Origin: Trichobilharzia szidati
Taxonomy: Eukaryota > Platyhelminthes > Trematoda > Strigeidida > Schistosomatidae
Direction of reading: 5' to 3'
NCBI GenBank assembly: GCA_944472155.2
Contig: OX235275.1
Span: 32,072,731 to 32,136,730, forward strand
DNA length: 64,000 nt
Shown here: positions 40,611-52,349 of the stretch, piece after piece
Position numbering within the stretch: the stretch's first letter is position 1
Layout: every line of letters starts with the position of its first letter
The notes under the pieces: model-generated
Seen by the model: only the letters and a program-made list of their open reading frames with translations
What the model was told of the DNA's origin: nothing
Databases searched by the model: none
Program-made: the position numbers and the translations under genes

Positions 40611-41110
40611 CCCTACAAAGTAATTCTTGAAAATTTATCTGGTGCTGGCTAGTGAATGGCTACAGGACGGAGTTGTCTGGAGTCCTAGTGGGCACTCGTG
40701 ACTAGTGGGATCCATCCAGTCGTGAGTGAGGATGCAGTCCCTGCTGACGACAGTGGTTAGTGGTCGCCCTAAAATCACGAATTGGTAGAAGTTATAATTC
40801 ATGGGCTGGGCGTTGAATCGTGTCCAAGTTTCTGAACAGTATGCGAGCTTGCCTTGCTTTTTTCTTCCTCCACGTTCCCAGTGGAACATAGGGCCTTAAG
40901 CTAGTGGCTTGAAGTTTCCGTAGCAGTGTTTTAATTTTTAAAGGATGGGGTTGCCAGCCTTATGCCCAACCTTTCCTCTTTACCAGCATTATTTCTGCCT
41001 TAGCGAGGTAAACGAGTGAGTCTGCCGGGGATCGAACCGTGGACCATGTGCATGGTCGGCGAGTGTCCTAGGCTCTATGCCACCGACTCTTGCCTTGTAA
41101 TTGAAGTCAA
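40600..41110 (+). mobile_element. SINE B copy joined to the preceding tail, split by SINE A
   Basis: A family tail ('agaatccctacaaagtaattcttgaaaa', in pieces at 40607-40635) runs directly into a leader ('tctggtgctggctagtgaatgg'), then body up to 'cgagcttgccttg' at 40856, where SINE A interrupts. The copy resumes at 41098. Confidence 0.7.
40857..41088 (-). mobile_element. SINE family A inside SINE B, 9-bp TSD
   Basis: CTTGCCTTG at 40848-40856 and 41089-41097 flanks a 232-bp minus-strand family A copy. Head at about 41088-41020 (box B GGTTCGATCCCC on the minus strand), body, and tail with 'ccctatgttccactggga' on the minus strand. Confidence 0.9.
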
Positions 41111-41345
41111 TAAAGGCAGGACCTCGACTGAACACAAAGAAGACAGACGTGGTGAAGATACCTAACCACCACCACCACCAGCAACAACAAGAAGCACAAA
41201 TCACCATCATTTGCAGAGATCTGAAGTGAAATACTTCATTCACTTAAAAATAGGCGGCATCATGTCAACTCTAGGCGGCGAAAATGTGGATATCAAGATA
41301 AGAATCGAAAAGACATGACAGAAGACCTTTATTAATCATTTTTTT
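41110..41345 (+). pseudogene. RTE LINE (SR2-like), second part
   Basis: R-L-N-T-K-K-T-D-V-V-K-I-P, then a His/Gln-coding CAC/CAA run and R-D-L-K. These equal the K-T-E-V-M-K-I-P ... N-G-R-N-L-K segment of the other copies. Confidence 0.7.
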
Positions 41346-41530
41346 TTATTTACAGCTTGATTCCACACCGTATTTTCAGTACAAGTATGGAATTTTCAGC
41401 GTGGATATCGGTAGCCCAAATTCAGGCCGACCATAGATATCGGGTGTGCGCCGGCAGGGGATCGAACCCCGGACCATGTGCATGGTCGGCGAGAGTCCTA
41501 ACCACTGTGCCACCGACGCACAGTGCTGAA
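41345..41530 (-). mobile_element. SINE with family A head and the second body
   Basis: Sister of 9293-9470. On the minus strand the head reads GCGTCGGTGGCACAGTGG with box B GGGGTTCGATCCCC, and the outer seven pairs of a tRNA acceptor stem can form. The body has 'gatatctatggtcgg' and 'acttgtactgaaaat'. Confidence 0.85.
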
Positions 41531-41539
41531 ATCCGCTAA

Positions 41540-41950
41540 ACTCACCAAAAAAGAACAAGACTCGAGTTTTTCAACACTAATGTCGAGTCAGTCAGTCAGT
41601 CAGTCAGTGCACACCCATCACCGAAAGCCTTCCCAACCGACTACATCAAACTCGCATCAACATATGACCCCTTCATAGCAGGGTCAACAACGAAGACTTC
41701 TACAAGTGCAGAGTACCATTCAACAACCTGCTCTCTGCAATAATTATACAAAAGGAAATAGAGATGGACTGAAAATATTCTAATGAGACATTTCTAATGT
41801 GACATCATACACCAGACTATTGCACGCATGGAGCACGAATGGGAGGCGGAAGTTGTAACAGAAGAAATTATCATGTATAGAAGACAGTTGAAAATCATTG
41901 CATATAGGAAAGAGTAGGATGGTAAAGAACACCACTCAGGAGGATATTTC
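41540..41950 (+). pseudogene. RTE LINE, third part
   Basis: Starts after a TCAG run (41584-41608). Contains pieces of the C-terminal region, such as G-S-T-T-K-T-S, but is too decayed for a clear frame. Assigned by position and order. Confidence 0.5.
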
Positions 41951-42839
41951 ACAAATTTCATATTTTCTATACTGATTGACTGACATTCAAACGAACTGAC
42001 TTCACAAAATCTTGCCTATAGCATTCTTCTTTTTTCTTCTCTCGTCATGATTTCTCAAACCTTTGAGAAATTAAAAAAATTAAAATAATTTCTAACTTTC
42101 TTTCTAGTAGTGTCGTTTACTCCCTCTCCCTCTGCTTGTCAATGAGCCTTTCATTCTATAGGCATTTATACATACATGTGACAGATAATTAGACCACAAC
42201 GTACCATTAAATACAACCTAGAAAATTAACCAATCAAAGAATGCTTTGTAATTAAATCAGTATAGATTTTCAAAAATCAATGAAGTATAAAATCGATAGA
42301 TTAAAATTATTTGTAGAAGGCATAACACAAGGCAGTGAGTGAATAATAATAATAATAATACTCATAGAATATTAAACCATCTCAAGTAGACATTTTTTAT
42401 CCACATCCTAAGAAATACTTCCTCTTGCTACATTTCGTCTTCGATAAGGCAAGAAAGTTATGAAATACTCTACAAATATGGTTATTTATACAGTTTGTTT
42501 TTTAAAGGTTAATTACATGCAGAACACATGAACAAGAAAGAAAGAAAGACCAAATCTGCAGTATTAAATGATACCATCATTCTATTTCACAGGTTCTCAT
42601 CAGCTGCTGAAAACTACCTGAAATAACAATGGTTATAAATAATGACAAATAATATACTTTAATGTTTTGAATGATCGTAGAGATTTTCAATTTATGTACT
42701 TTCAAAATGAAAAATGAGCAGTGAGGAGAACATAGAGAACAGAAAAATCTAATAAACGAGGAGTGTTAGCTTGTAGGTTCACATAGCAACTCAAGAAGGT
42801 TATAGTTCATAAAATTGAAAACTTGCTCAGTAAGCTGGA
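41951..42839. other. AT-rich region without recognised element
   Basis: Holds an AAT run (42339-42362). No convincing gene. Confidence 0.45.
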
Positions 42840-42960
42840 ATTAGACCGCCGATGAAATTGGCTGGTGGCAGTTGCCCTAAAATCATGAAATGGTAAAAGT
42901 TAGACTTCATGGGCTGGTCATTGAGTCACATCCCAGTGACTGAATGGTATTGTAACTGGA
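42840..42960 (+). mobile_element. SINE B fragment (leader and start of head)
   Basis: Contains 'aaatggtaaaagttagacttcatggg' equivalents in short blocks and CCAGTGACTGAATGGTA, then ends abruptly. Confidence 0.6.
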
Positions 42961-43850
42961 AGAGACTAAAGAGAGATTTAAAAGAGAGATAATAAACAGA
43001 AATATGAGGCAAAAAGAATAGTAATATGGAAGAAAACAGTAGAGCGCTTTGATTAAATATGACAAATCGCAAAGAGTGAATTCATCTGCGCCAGCCATTC
43101 ACAACGATTTTGAGTCATACCACCAATTGTCTCCAATCATTAGTTTTATTATCCCGAGGAAGCCAGTCTACGCCTCCCTACATGACTTAAACTAACTATT
43201 GTGAATTTCGTTGACTGATGAAGCCATGTAATGGTTTGACCACCACTAGTTCTTTTCCAACCTGATCCAGCCTATGTCAGCTAACATCGCCCGTCAGTCG
43301 AGGAAGGCGATGAATAGGCATGCGTAACACATGTCCTAACCATCTCAATTGATGCAACTGCTTCACAACCTCGTTGATTTCCCCCCTCCTTACCTAGCAC
43401 TCAACCAATACCTAACGTGGGTATTGCTAACCTTATTATACCACCAATTAACAGGGGAGATAGAACGCAGACACCGAAGATCAAACACACATAACATTGT
43501 CATATCTTCCACTTTCAATGGCTATGTCTCACGGACAGCCATTAATGAGGACAGAGCAAAGTGCTGAGCAGTACACATGCCCTTTGGTCGACAGCTAGCC
43601 GGGTATCATGTCTACTATGCCGGAAATACCGTAACTTGGTAGTAAATCCCGAACGATCCTTCTGTATCCATGCTGAGATTTCGTCAGATATCAACTTGCT
43701 GGGGCTGATGCAACTTCCCAAATAAATGAAGTGGTCAACACGCTCCAACAACCACTTCATTCCTGTCTATCTTTAAGCTAGGACTGAGTTAATGTAGTCC
43801 AGTCCTGTAGCATCATCTTACATTTGACAGCAGAAGCGAATCACACGTTA
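42960..43850 (-). pseudogene. RTE LINE (second family) C-terminal half
   Basis: On the minus strand, 43850-43760 covers the region after the catalytic box. 43760-43542 reads E-R-V-D-H-F-I-Y-L-G-S-C-I-S-P and K-L-R-Y-F-R-H. 43345-43070 holds the degraded R-L-G-H-V-L-R-M-P region. A stretch of about 170 bp (43386-43560) looks foreign to the LINE and may be an insertion. Confidence 0.75.
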
Positions 43851-44310
43851 GGTGTAGATTTCATGAAGAAGGATCTGCTGATCAACCCTGTCTGTTTCAA
43901 CGAAACTATGCTAATTTTTAGATCCACAGCTATATCTCACCCTACTGTGTGTTGGTGCATCCATCCACTGGAACTACTCAGTTTTTCTCTAAGTTTATCA
44001 TCTTCCTAAGATCAATAATTTGCTGAATCGCTGTATTCTGATAACCTCACCCACTCCACTGTACTGGATTCACCTTCTTGGTTGACCTCACAGTCATTGT
44101 AAGGTATCTTGTAGACTATGGTATTTAGTGTAATTGGGCCAGTAGGCTCCTTTAATGTTCCGGGTTTGTCCCTGAGTCAGTGCGAAGGTTTGAATACTAT
44201 GCAAATTCCTGGCCTATCAAGACGGCTAAATAAGGTTTCAAATGTCCACTTCTCATATGGCAAGACTATAAATGCCTTGAATTCTATCTCATTTATGTTA
44301 TGCTAAATAA
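43845..44310 (-). pseudogene. PLE nuclease-region fragment
   Basis: The minus strand gives L-R-D-K-P, then I-V-Y-K-I-P-Y-N-D-C-E-V-N-Q, corresponding to the Cys-Asp-Cys segment before the GIY-YIG core (first Cys changed to Tyr). V-R-L-S-E-Y follows. The Y-I-G-Q-T core itself is destroyed. Confidence 0.65.
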
Positions 44311-44499
44311 TTTCCTTAGTAAACGTTTTCAATTGTTGTGACATCTTTTGATCTTCCTAATGAATTCTATAGTATACATCACCATACGTATTTGTTCTTA
44401 CTGGCTGTGTAAATTGGTAATTAGAACCTCCAAACGATGGACTTATATTGAGTCTTCAAACGTACTGAAAAATTCTTTTCAAGAATTGGTTTTTAGCGA

Positions 44500-44730
44500 T
44501 GGAGTTCCCGCCGATGATATTGGTTGCTGGTCGCGCTAAATCACGAAGTGGTAGAAGTTGAAATTCATAGGGCTGGCCATTGAGGAGTCGGGTCCCTGTG
44601 GCTAAATGGTCTAAGAGCTTGCCCCGTAACCTGATGATCCTGGGTTGGAAACCCAGAGGATGCGTACTGCCGATGAGTCCCAAACTAAGACGAAACAACT
44701 GTTCAGTACTCCCTGTTTTTTAAACTGAGA
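44500..44730 (+). mobile_element. SINE B copy
   Basis: Head with GTGGCTAAATGG and hammerhead 44654-44704: stem I GTACTG/CAGTAC, core CCGATGA (U4 changed to C), stem II GTCC against AGAC, GAAA, and a stem III octamer ACAACTGT. Confidence 0.8.
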
Positions 44731-44983
44731 TAACTTCTCCCTGTTCAGACGAAAAATGTCGCAGAGACTTACAATTCAATATCTCTGTACAGCCAAATTA
44801 TGTACACCTTATCTCCAAATCATCATCTGCACATGTTATATCTGCGCTTACCAGTTGTTATAATGGTAATGAACTCGACTGGTACGCTAATACGTCTATT
44901 TGTCCGTTGTACCTTCCGATTCACTGAGACAAGCAAATATTAAAAGACAAAGGCTGGCCTGTGGCTGTAAGATATTGTATATT

Positions 44984-45405
44984 CAAGGTTTGGTTTGTAG
45001 GGATTTGATTGGTTACAGGATTTTCATCATGAGCTGACATCAGTTAGGGAACCATTGGAAAACCTGAGAGTACTGGACAGATGTTTCGTCCTAGTTTTGA
45101 ACTTTTCAGCAGTACGCACATACCGACAGGGTTCGAACCCAGGACCTTCTGGTTACAAGGCGAGCTCGTATACCATTAAGCCACTGGGACCCGATCCCAT
45201 GGCCCATGAATTCTAACTTCTGCCAATTCACGACATAGCGCGACCGCTAGCCAATGTCTTCGGCGAGTATTTGTCCTCACACCCGACCTGCTGCACCCTA
45301 CTGGTCACGACTTCTCACTATAACCCCAGGTAACTACCTACCTGAATATGGCAAGTCTCCAGTGAGCATCTCATTGATATTCAAGTGTTGGTTTGTAGGG
45401 ATTTG
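44984..45405 (-). mobile_element. Longer-than-unit SINE B copy with 10-bp TSD
   Basis: ATTGTATATT at 44974-44983 and 45406-45415 flanks it. On the minus strand it starts with the family's own 3' tail ('caaatccctacaaaccaac'), then leader, tRNA-like head (box B GGGTTCGAACCC), hammerhead, body, and ends with the same tail ('caaatccctacaaaccaaa'). The tail copies (44980-45010 and 45378-45408) match at 29 of 31 positions by eye. Its ribozyme reads CTGAAAA (G8 changed) with stem II preserved by a U-G pair. Confidence 0.85.
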
Positions 45406-45419
45406 ATTGTATATTTTTG

Positions 45420-46305
45420 GAAAAACACATCATACTTGAGCATTTTATTTACCACAATACAGTTGGCTCTCAGCCGTGCTGAATGGACTGTTCTTATTGG
45501 CTGGAAATATCTATCCTGATGGGTTGGTGATCCGACAAAGCTTAAGGTGAGACAAAGGATGATATTTGATCAGACACTAAATCACAGTATGCGTGAGAAA
45601 TGATTGATTCACATAGTAACTCCATCACAAGATAAAACACACGATTTGTGAGAAAGGATAATATACTATTTATGCTGGATCCTATCAGCACAGATCTTCC
45701 GTGTTGTGCTCGCTACTTCTTGCCTTCATATTGTGTGTGTGTTTCCTTGTCTTCCTTTCACGTCTCTCATGTATCACCTCATCGCTGTACCATTCATTCA
45801 CTTTATCTGACATCAAATCTATCTCCCTACTATTTGATGTTTTTATGCCTATGAATATCTCTTCATGCATATACTACTGACAGATCTTATCAGTAGCACA
45901 CACTACACTATGTGCGCCTACCATGTCTTTACAGATAAAACCCCACCGAAAGAGAACACACTCCGGTGTAATTACATATAAAGAGGTGAACGAAGCAGAC
46001 AGGGCAACAGAAGCCTCCATTGACAACACAGAGGGAAAAACCTCATGGAAGAAATGTGATGTTTTTCGGAACATTTCCACACACACACACACATACCTAA
46101 TAGGATAAAGCCAACATGGTCTTTGGTAGTGAATAATTCCCCAAACAATTATTAGCCTACAGGTCTTTCATTTGGATACTCTGTAGTTTGAAGTTCAGCA
46201 ACTTTGTGAATGCACTCCATTTAGCGAAGTAGACATCCAAATCCTACTTTTATAATTCTGAAAAGTAGTTCACTTTTTGGATAATCAATTTATTGCGCTT
46301 TATTG
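45420..46305. other. Unassigned region
   Basis: Small open frames on both strands, none with recognisable domains. Contains a CA run at 46079-46093. Confidence 0.4.
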
Positions 46306-46309
46306 TAAA

Positions 46310-46530
46310 AAGACAGGAGTTGGAATTCATGATCTCAGATCAGATCGGTTCCTAATGGCTTAATGGTTTATGAGCTCACCTTGTAACCGGAAAGTTTTGG
46401 GTTCGAACCCCCGGCGGTGTGTGCGTGCTGATGAACAGTCCTAATCTAGGACGAAACAGCTTTCCAGCATTCTCAGGTTTTCCAATGGTTCTATAACCGA
46501 TGTCAGATCATGGCAAAATCCTGTAAATAA
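46310..46530 (+). mobile_element. SINE B copy
   Basis: Head with box B GGGTTCGAACCC (46399-46411). The hammerhead segment reads GTGCTGATGAACAGTCC: stem I and the core are shifted by changes, while stem II and GAAACAGCT are kept. Confidence 0.75.
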
Positions 46531-46754
46531 TGGTGATAATAATAAGCATTTGGTACAATATTGCATCACACAATTTACTCGAAAACAGCAAAAACAAAAC
46601 AATGAAATTACGTTACAGGATATAGGCAACTAAAATTGATAATAGCAGAAGTTTTGGTATTAGCAATGACAAAAAGTCAAAAATCCACAAAATGTCTAAA
46701 ATAATGATGACAATAGTGATAATGTTAATAACTAAAATTTATGCGGTAATTGAA

Positions 46755-46975
46755 ATAGTATTATCCTTTAAGTTCCGAGTGGAACACAGGGCTTCAACAA
46801 GCTAAAACTTTGACGTTTCAGTAGCGGTGACGTTTATTTTTACAGGATGGGGTTGCTAGCGTCATCCAGCCAAACCTCCTGTCGTTACCGGTCTTGTTAA
46901 CGGCTTAGAGAGGTAAGTAAGTGCGTCGACTGGAGATCGAACCCCAGCTGAACCACCAACGTCACTATAAATTAC
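46755..46975 (-). mobile_element. SINE family A, decayed
   Basis: Plus-strand view: 'ttccgagtggaacacagggc' tail at 46772-46791, body with 'ggatggggttgctagc', and a head eroded at its end. Confidence 0.7.
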
Positions 46976-47099
46976 ATAAAGGAGAAGATAAAAGAGCCAA
47001 TTATAATTTTGCTAATTACATAGTAACTTGTAGGTTTCACGCCTAACACTGTCTCCATCGTCACATACAACGCGGCCACACAAAATAGAGTATCGTCGT

Positions 47100-47785
47100 G
47101 TATTTGTACATAGTTGAACTATCGAGCATATTATCTTTCATAATGACTTTTATTCCTACTTACCTCATGATGAGATGCCCGATGGGGAGAGTTGTGATTA
47201 CGGAGTGTGTTCAGAGTCAGACAGTCAGCCTGTCCATTTCTCATATTATTCAGTTCAGATGTCTGTCGACGACAATAGTAACGAACCGGCTGACTTAATA
47301 GTATATCCCTTGCCCTTCTCATAAGCTTTATCGCCCTTCGAAATATGATATAGTCGTTTTTCAGCGAGTAGCTGAGGAAATACTGAGGGGTGTAGGTGTT
47401 GGTGGGGTAGCCATAAAGAATAATAGGTGGTCAGATGCAACAGTCGACAAATTGTTCTAGGTTGTAAAAGAGGTTGAGTGATATCATACTTGGTTGTCTT
47501 AACATCTTAATGTGATAGGTTAGAAGAAAGAACATTTTCTTAGAAATCGACAAGATATGGAATGACCAAGATAAGTTAGGTATTTTATTACCTGACTCCG
47601 CTTCTGTTTCAACCCCCTCTTTACTACAAGCATCATGTGAACGGACCACTTCGTGTAGATCACGTTTTTGCCTGAAGGTGAAGTTAACTGCCTGGGATTT
47701 AATGTAAGACCATTCAACAGATACCGCTGCCTGATATCCGACAGAAAGCTATCCAGACAGTTTGGAACAGTCAGATGGTCTATAT
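47100..47785 (-). pseudogene. CR1/SR1-like LINE RT fragment
   Basis: The minus strand gives M-N-G-L-T-L-N-P (about 47717-47694), then Y-L-G-H-S-I-S, T-Y-H-I-K-M-L-R and F-R-R-A-I-K-L-M-R-R-A. Order and spacing equal the copy at 29270-30050. Several shifts. Confidence 0.75.
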
Positions 47786-47994
47786 ATCCTGTATATAGTT
47801 AATCCTTGCTTAACTCTTAATAATTTATCAAATTACATCATTCCACACGTTTGTTACTCATATTTCCTACGTTACCATCATGTAAAAAGTTGTAGATGGT
47901 AAAATATTAAAGAATCAGCTAATGTCTTATTATCATAGTACATTTGTCATTGATGCTTTCAAGATTTGGATTGTAAGGATTAGATTTTTGTTTT
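47786..47994. other. AT-rich spacer
   Basis: Nothing recognised. Confidence 0.4.
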
Positions 47995-48295
47995 TACGAG
48001 TTGATCATGGATTGATATCAGTTAGAGAACCATTGAAAACCAGCAATTACTGGACAACTGTTTCATCCTAGCTTGGGAATCATCGGCAGTACCCAACCAC
48101 TGCACTGGGGTTCGAACCCAGGACCTTCCAGTCGCAGGGCAAGTTCGTATACCATTCAGCCACTGGGACCCAACCCCTCAATGGCCAGCCCCATGATTTC
48201 TATCTTCTACCAATTCGTGATTTAGCATGACCACCAGCCACCACGGGAACTCCATCCTGACACCCGACTGGATGAATCTCACTGGTCCAATTGGT
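47995..48295 (-). mobile_element. SINE B copy
   Basis: Minus strand: head with box B GGGTTCGAACCCC and a hammerhead of the CCGATGA subfamily (about 48045-48095). Confidence 0.75.
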
Positions 48296-49014
48296 GTGCA
48301 TACTGCCTATGATTCATGCTTTCTCCCATTAAATTTATTTAATTCATTTCAAAGCTGTTGGTATCAATTTGTTGAAATTCTTCAAAACGGGAACGAAATT
48401 TATGCATCAGAAGGTCAAGGCAACTTCTATCTGATAAAACAAAATTTGTTTCTATTTGAAATAACGGTAAAAATTGATCCGGTATGACCAGTAAGGAGAA
48501 GTGGGATCAAAAGAGGAAATAGAAATGACAAGAATAAATTTTCTATCACGTGTCATAATCATAAAAAATGCAACGTAATGATACACATATCATGTGTACT
48601 AAATATTGGACATTGAAATACAATCCCCCACACACACACACACACAAAGTATATCAAACTCCATCCCCGCCACCGTCCTGTTATCATATATCCGCATGCA
48701 AAAGATAAGATCATCAAAGAAGGCATATTCATGTGATTGTTGTGAAATGTCAAAGTATATCTCTTCAAACGAATAAAAGTACAATTTAATTAGTTCAATA
48801 TTGTAGTGATCACAATTGCCTTTTGTTTTATTACACCAAATGAATGACCTTGAAAGCATTGGTAGCAGCCCGCGCTTAACTTAACGCTTGTGTTAGCCAA
48901 TCATTGCGATTTTAATGAACAAGGTTTGAAAAATGAATGAGACGTTCATTTTTCTTCTCTTATGTATTTAGAATGTTTTCAAGATTTCTTTGAAAATTTT
49001 CGGTTTTCTAATTC
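48296..49014. other. Unassigned sequence
   Basis: Contains a CA run at 48628-48648. No recognised gene or element. Confidence 0.4.
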
Positions 49015-49350
49015 AGTGAAGGTTAATGATAACGATTGAAAGCTACCAGGGGGTTTGCTTCCTAGTTTGAGACTCTGCATCAGTACACACTCGTGTTCCC
49101 TTCATTGTAGAACGAATCAAGGACATTCAGGTTACAAGGAGGATCCAAAGGCCCATGAATTTCAACTTCTACTAATTCGCTATGTACAGCGCGATCACAT
49201 GACACTATCATCCGTAGAGAGTAGTATATGTCCTCATACCTCACTTAGTGTAGCCCACTGGTCTCATCTTCAAATTAGAACGTCTGGCAGTAGAATGGTA
49301 GGCCTGTACTACTGAAGAGTCTAAAAGTGGGACGAAAACAACTGTCGAGT
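49015..49350. mobile_element. SINE B remnant, strongly decayed
   Basis: 'ttcaacttctactaattcgct' pieces and a terminal GACGAAAACAACTGTCGAGTACT (in parts at 49330-49355) are recognisable. Confidence 0.5.
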
Positions 49351-50159
49351 ACTACCTGACTAGACACATTACATATACTAGTGTCCAATCAAAGTATCTA
49401 ATAATAATAATAATAATTTTATATTTTCATATAAACATAAATTTACATGAAAATGCATGCCATTTTTACAGGCACGATCAAGTATGATATAATGTCAAAT
49501 AGTAGATTGTCTACAAGTTAGTAATGTTTGAACAGCTAAATATTTGATATATGTATAAATACACTCTTTGTCTGACCCATGTCGTATCATTATTGAATTA
49601 AACAGCAGTCCTCCAGGTTGCGCAGGAAAATCGACTTCATTTCGTTTTCAACCCGTAGTTGTAGGCATACGATAACCAACCAATATTGAGGTAAGTACAA
49701 CGTTTACAAGGGATAGTAAGCTGTTTTAGAAAAGTAAAGGTGCAAAGGTGAATCATTAAAGTGTAATGAAATAGGTAAATGCAATGTATCATTAATATAT
49801 GCATTCATAAAGGAAATACAATGGGAGACTATAATCCCTAGGCTGACAAAGTTCCTTTGCAATGTATAATGCTACCCTATAGGTTTTACTATCATGTTGT
49901 CCACTTTTGGTTTAATACAATTATCCACAAGCCGGTTGTTTTAATTTCATACCTTTTTGTGTTTGGTGCACAACCGTACCCTATAGAGAATAGGAATAAA
50001 ATAAGTCGAATCAAATTCATAAAGAGCTATAAAATGTTAGGTTTAGTGGAATATAATGAGCAAGTGAAGACGTTATTAGAAAATGTATGAGATGAGACAT
50101 TGTTAAGTGATATTCGAAGATACGACAAAGGAAAGCATGTCAATTTATAAGATGCCCCA
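49351..50159. other. Unassigned sequence
   Basis: 49360-49395 is a SINE C end fragment ('tagacacattacat', 'actagtgtccaat'). 49398-49415 is an AAT run. No host gene is recognised. Confidence 0.4.
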
Positions 50160-50400
50160 TAAATCTGTGCAGAGCCAGTCCTACAGGAGGTCAATCGCGA
50201 GCCCGAATAGCTGGCTCAGTGTTAACGTCTCTGACTGCAAGCAGCATTGGGTGATGCGGATCGAATCTCAGAAGGGACATCAGTTCCCTCGAGGTTTTTG
50301 CAGATACGCCTTGCTGACTGGTGAGTGACCAACTAGCACGGAACCTAGCTCAGACAGGGCTTCCTGCCGATTCCCTCCAACTATCTAATATCACCAAGCC
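50160..50400 (+). mobile_element. SINE family C copy
   Basis: Head (GCCCGAATAGCTGGCTCAGTG; box B-like GCGGATCGAATCTC at about 50255-50270), body with 'ttgctgactggtgagtg', and end with 'tctaatatcacc'. Confidence 0.7.
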
Positions 50401-51009
50401 TACTTATATGTTTACGAAGTCATTGTACAGATTTTTACTATACTTCTTATGCGAATTCCAATCATTCAGGTGGAAATTGCGCTTCAGGTGATCATTGAAC
50501 CCACGACCTTGACATTTTGTTAATTCAAAATCCTTTTTATAAATAATGATCTCGTTCGATTAAGTCATCTTAGATACACAATTGAAATATAACCCAATAC
50601 CCATTAAATGAACCACTTCATGTAGTTGTAAGGAGGGTTCTTCACTGGTGCAGTGGATCAGCTTGGATGTAGGGATAAGGCTCTACAGCGAATTGACTTA
50701 AGTTAGTATTCGACAGCTGTTCAGTCCTTCCTCACTGGCTGAATGGTGACGTCATTACTTCATCATATGCACGTTCTAGGTCTGATTTATGATTAGCTCT
50801 AGTTATTACAAATCTGGGGACGAAACAACTTTCCAACGACTCATAGTGTTCAACCATCTCCTCATCAGCTGCGTTCAACGTCTGGTATTTAATGAAATCA
50901 GTCACAATACAATTTTGATATACACTTTCTCTATCGTCAAGAATCAGTCCTCCAATAAGTAAGGATTGATGTAAGAAAGTCATAGTAAAACAGAACACAA
51001 GGATGATAA
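50401..51009. other. Unassigned sequence
   Basis: The minus frame at 50998-50732 has no recognisable domain; no repeat is identified. Confidence 0.35.
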
Positions 51010-51720
51010 ATATTTATTATTCCCTTGGATTCCGATTGGAACATACGGCTTCGACAACAATTCTACACTCTCTACTATTCTCTCTTGTCCTCTTCACCTG
51101 GATGGTTCCACGATTCTCCATAATCTCTAATCTCCCAGTCCTCCCACACACTATCTCCTCCATGTCGCTGTCACATCGACCACCCACTCATCGCTTCCCA
51201 TCCGGATTCCACGTGAGTGATGGCCTGCATTGTGCGAGATGTCATTCGACAAGCTCCTCAATGTATGACCAACCCACCCATCCATCTCCATTTTCTCCTA
51301 CATATTTGTTGAGAAATCGGCCCTGGTCTGCTGCCGTGTTTCACAGTAGAAATTACCGTTGCTAATTCTTTCTGCCCAGCCAGCTGGGTGGCCGGCCATT
51401 TGATCATCAGTATAGAGCCAACCAACGAAGGTGGTGATGAAAGTCTGAAGTGACTTGTTGGAAAAACTTTTCGTGACGCACGTGCAGTGCAAGTTTCTGA
51501 CCCGTATAGAAGAACTCACTGACTGACTGACTTCACTGACATTTGTGTTGAATAGAATCCGAATCTTGTTCTTTATGCTGGCTGGCTGAATGAAGAAGTG
51601 CAGAAGATTTGCAAACTGGTTTCAGGTTGATCAAGGCGTATCTTGCCTTTCCAATCCACTCTGGCTGGCTGGTGTCGACATCTTCATCCCTTCCACCGGG
51701 ATAGCAATATATTTCTGCTA
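51010..51720 (-). pseudogene. RTE LINE 3' end
   Basis: Ends (plus-strand view) with 'ttggattccgattggaacat', the RTE tail of a subfamily shared with 55000-55395 and 59306-60425. C-terminal coding pieces lie upstream, including the CTGGCCGGCCATT region around 51380-51410. Frameshifted. Confidence 0.75.
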
Positions 51721-52069
51721 CTCTGTCATATTTAGAAAATTCTACTAATTTACAATAATTATTAATCGTTAATTATATTGTCCGTGAATTCAAATTTAGT
51801 ACTTAGAAAAAAAAATCAATTTATACATCCACAATGACTAAGAATATACAAATCAATATACATCTGAACTAGATTTTGGACGCACTGATTTATATATATA
51901 TATATATCCTATTCATTAAAATAATATGCTCATGATATGCCTATGTGTGGGTGGATTGACGGTAGAAGCAGAGACATACACTTTGGATGGATGTAATATC
52001 AGTGAGCGTTCAAATGTTTGGGTCAGTCTTCCTTCAGTAGGACATCCACATTTCACTCACTCCCTTCTT
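51721..52069. other. AT-rich spacer
   Basis: Contains a TA run (51890-51907). Confidence 0.4.
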
Positions 52070-52240
52070 TGCGCGGACCACTTCGTGTAGATCACATTCA
52101 TGCCTGAAGGTGAAGTTAACTGTCTGGTGTTTAGAGGGATTTTACATAAGTCTATTCAACTGAAACCATTGACTGATATCCGACAGAAAGCTATCCAGTC
52201 AGTTTGCGACAGTTAGGTCGGGACGTAGCAAGCGATGAGG
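52070..52240 (-). pseudogene. Short CR1/SR1-like remnant
   Basis: Similar to 47640-47780 in the same orientation (shared 'gcctgaaggtgaagttaact' and 'tccgacagaaagctatcca'). Confidence 0.65.
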
Positions 52241-52349
52241 TAGTCAGATCACTATCAGCGTATTTGATGAAGTTGATTTTTTTTCATCTGAAACAGGCAA
52301 GTCATGTAAGCTGAGAGAAAGAAGAAAAGGTGAGAGAACGCTACCCACC

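Noticed and set aside
41584..41608. CRISPR-like or regulatory direct repeats
   Set aside because: A simple 4-base microsatellite; no spacers, and the genome is animal.
45648..46108. Host exons suggested by several 60-72-codon frames
   Set aside because: Frames on both strands overlap, none has a domain or biased composition, and no splice-supported structure is evident.
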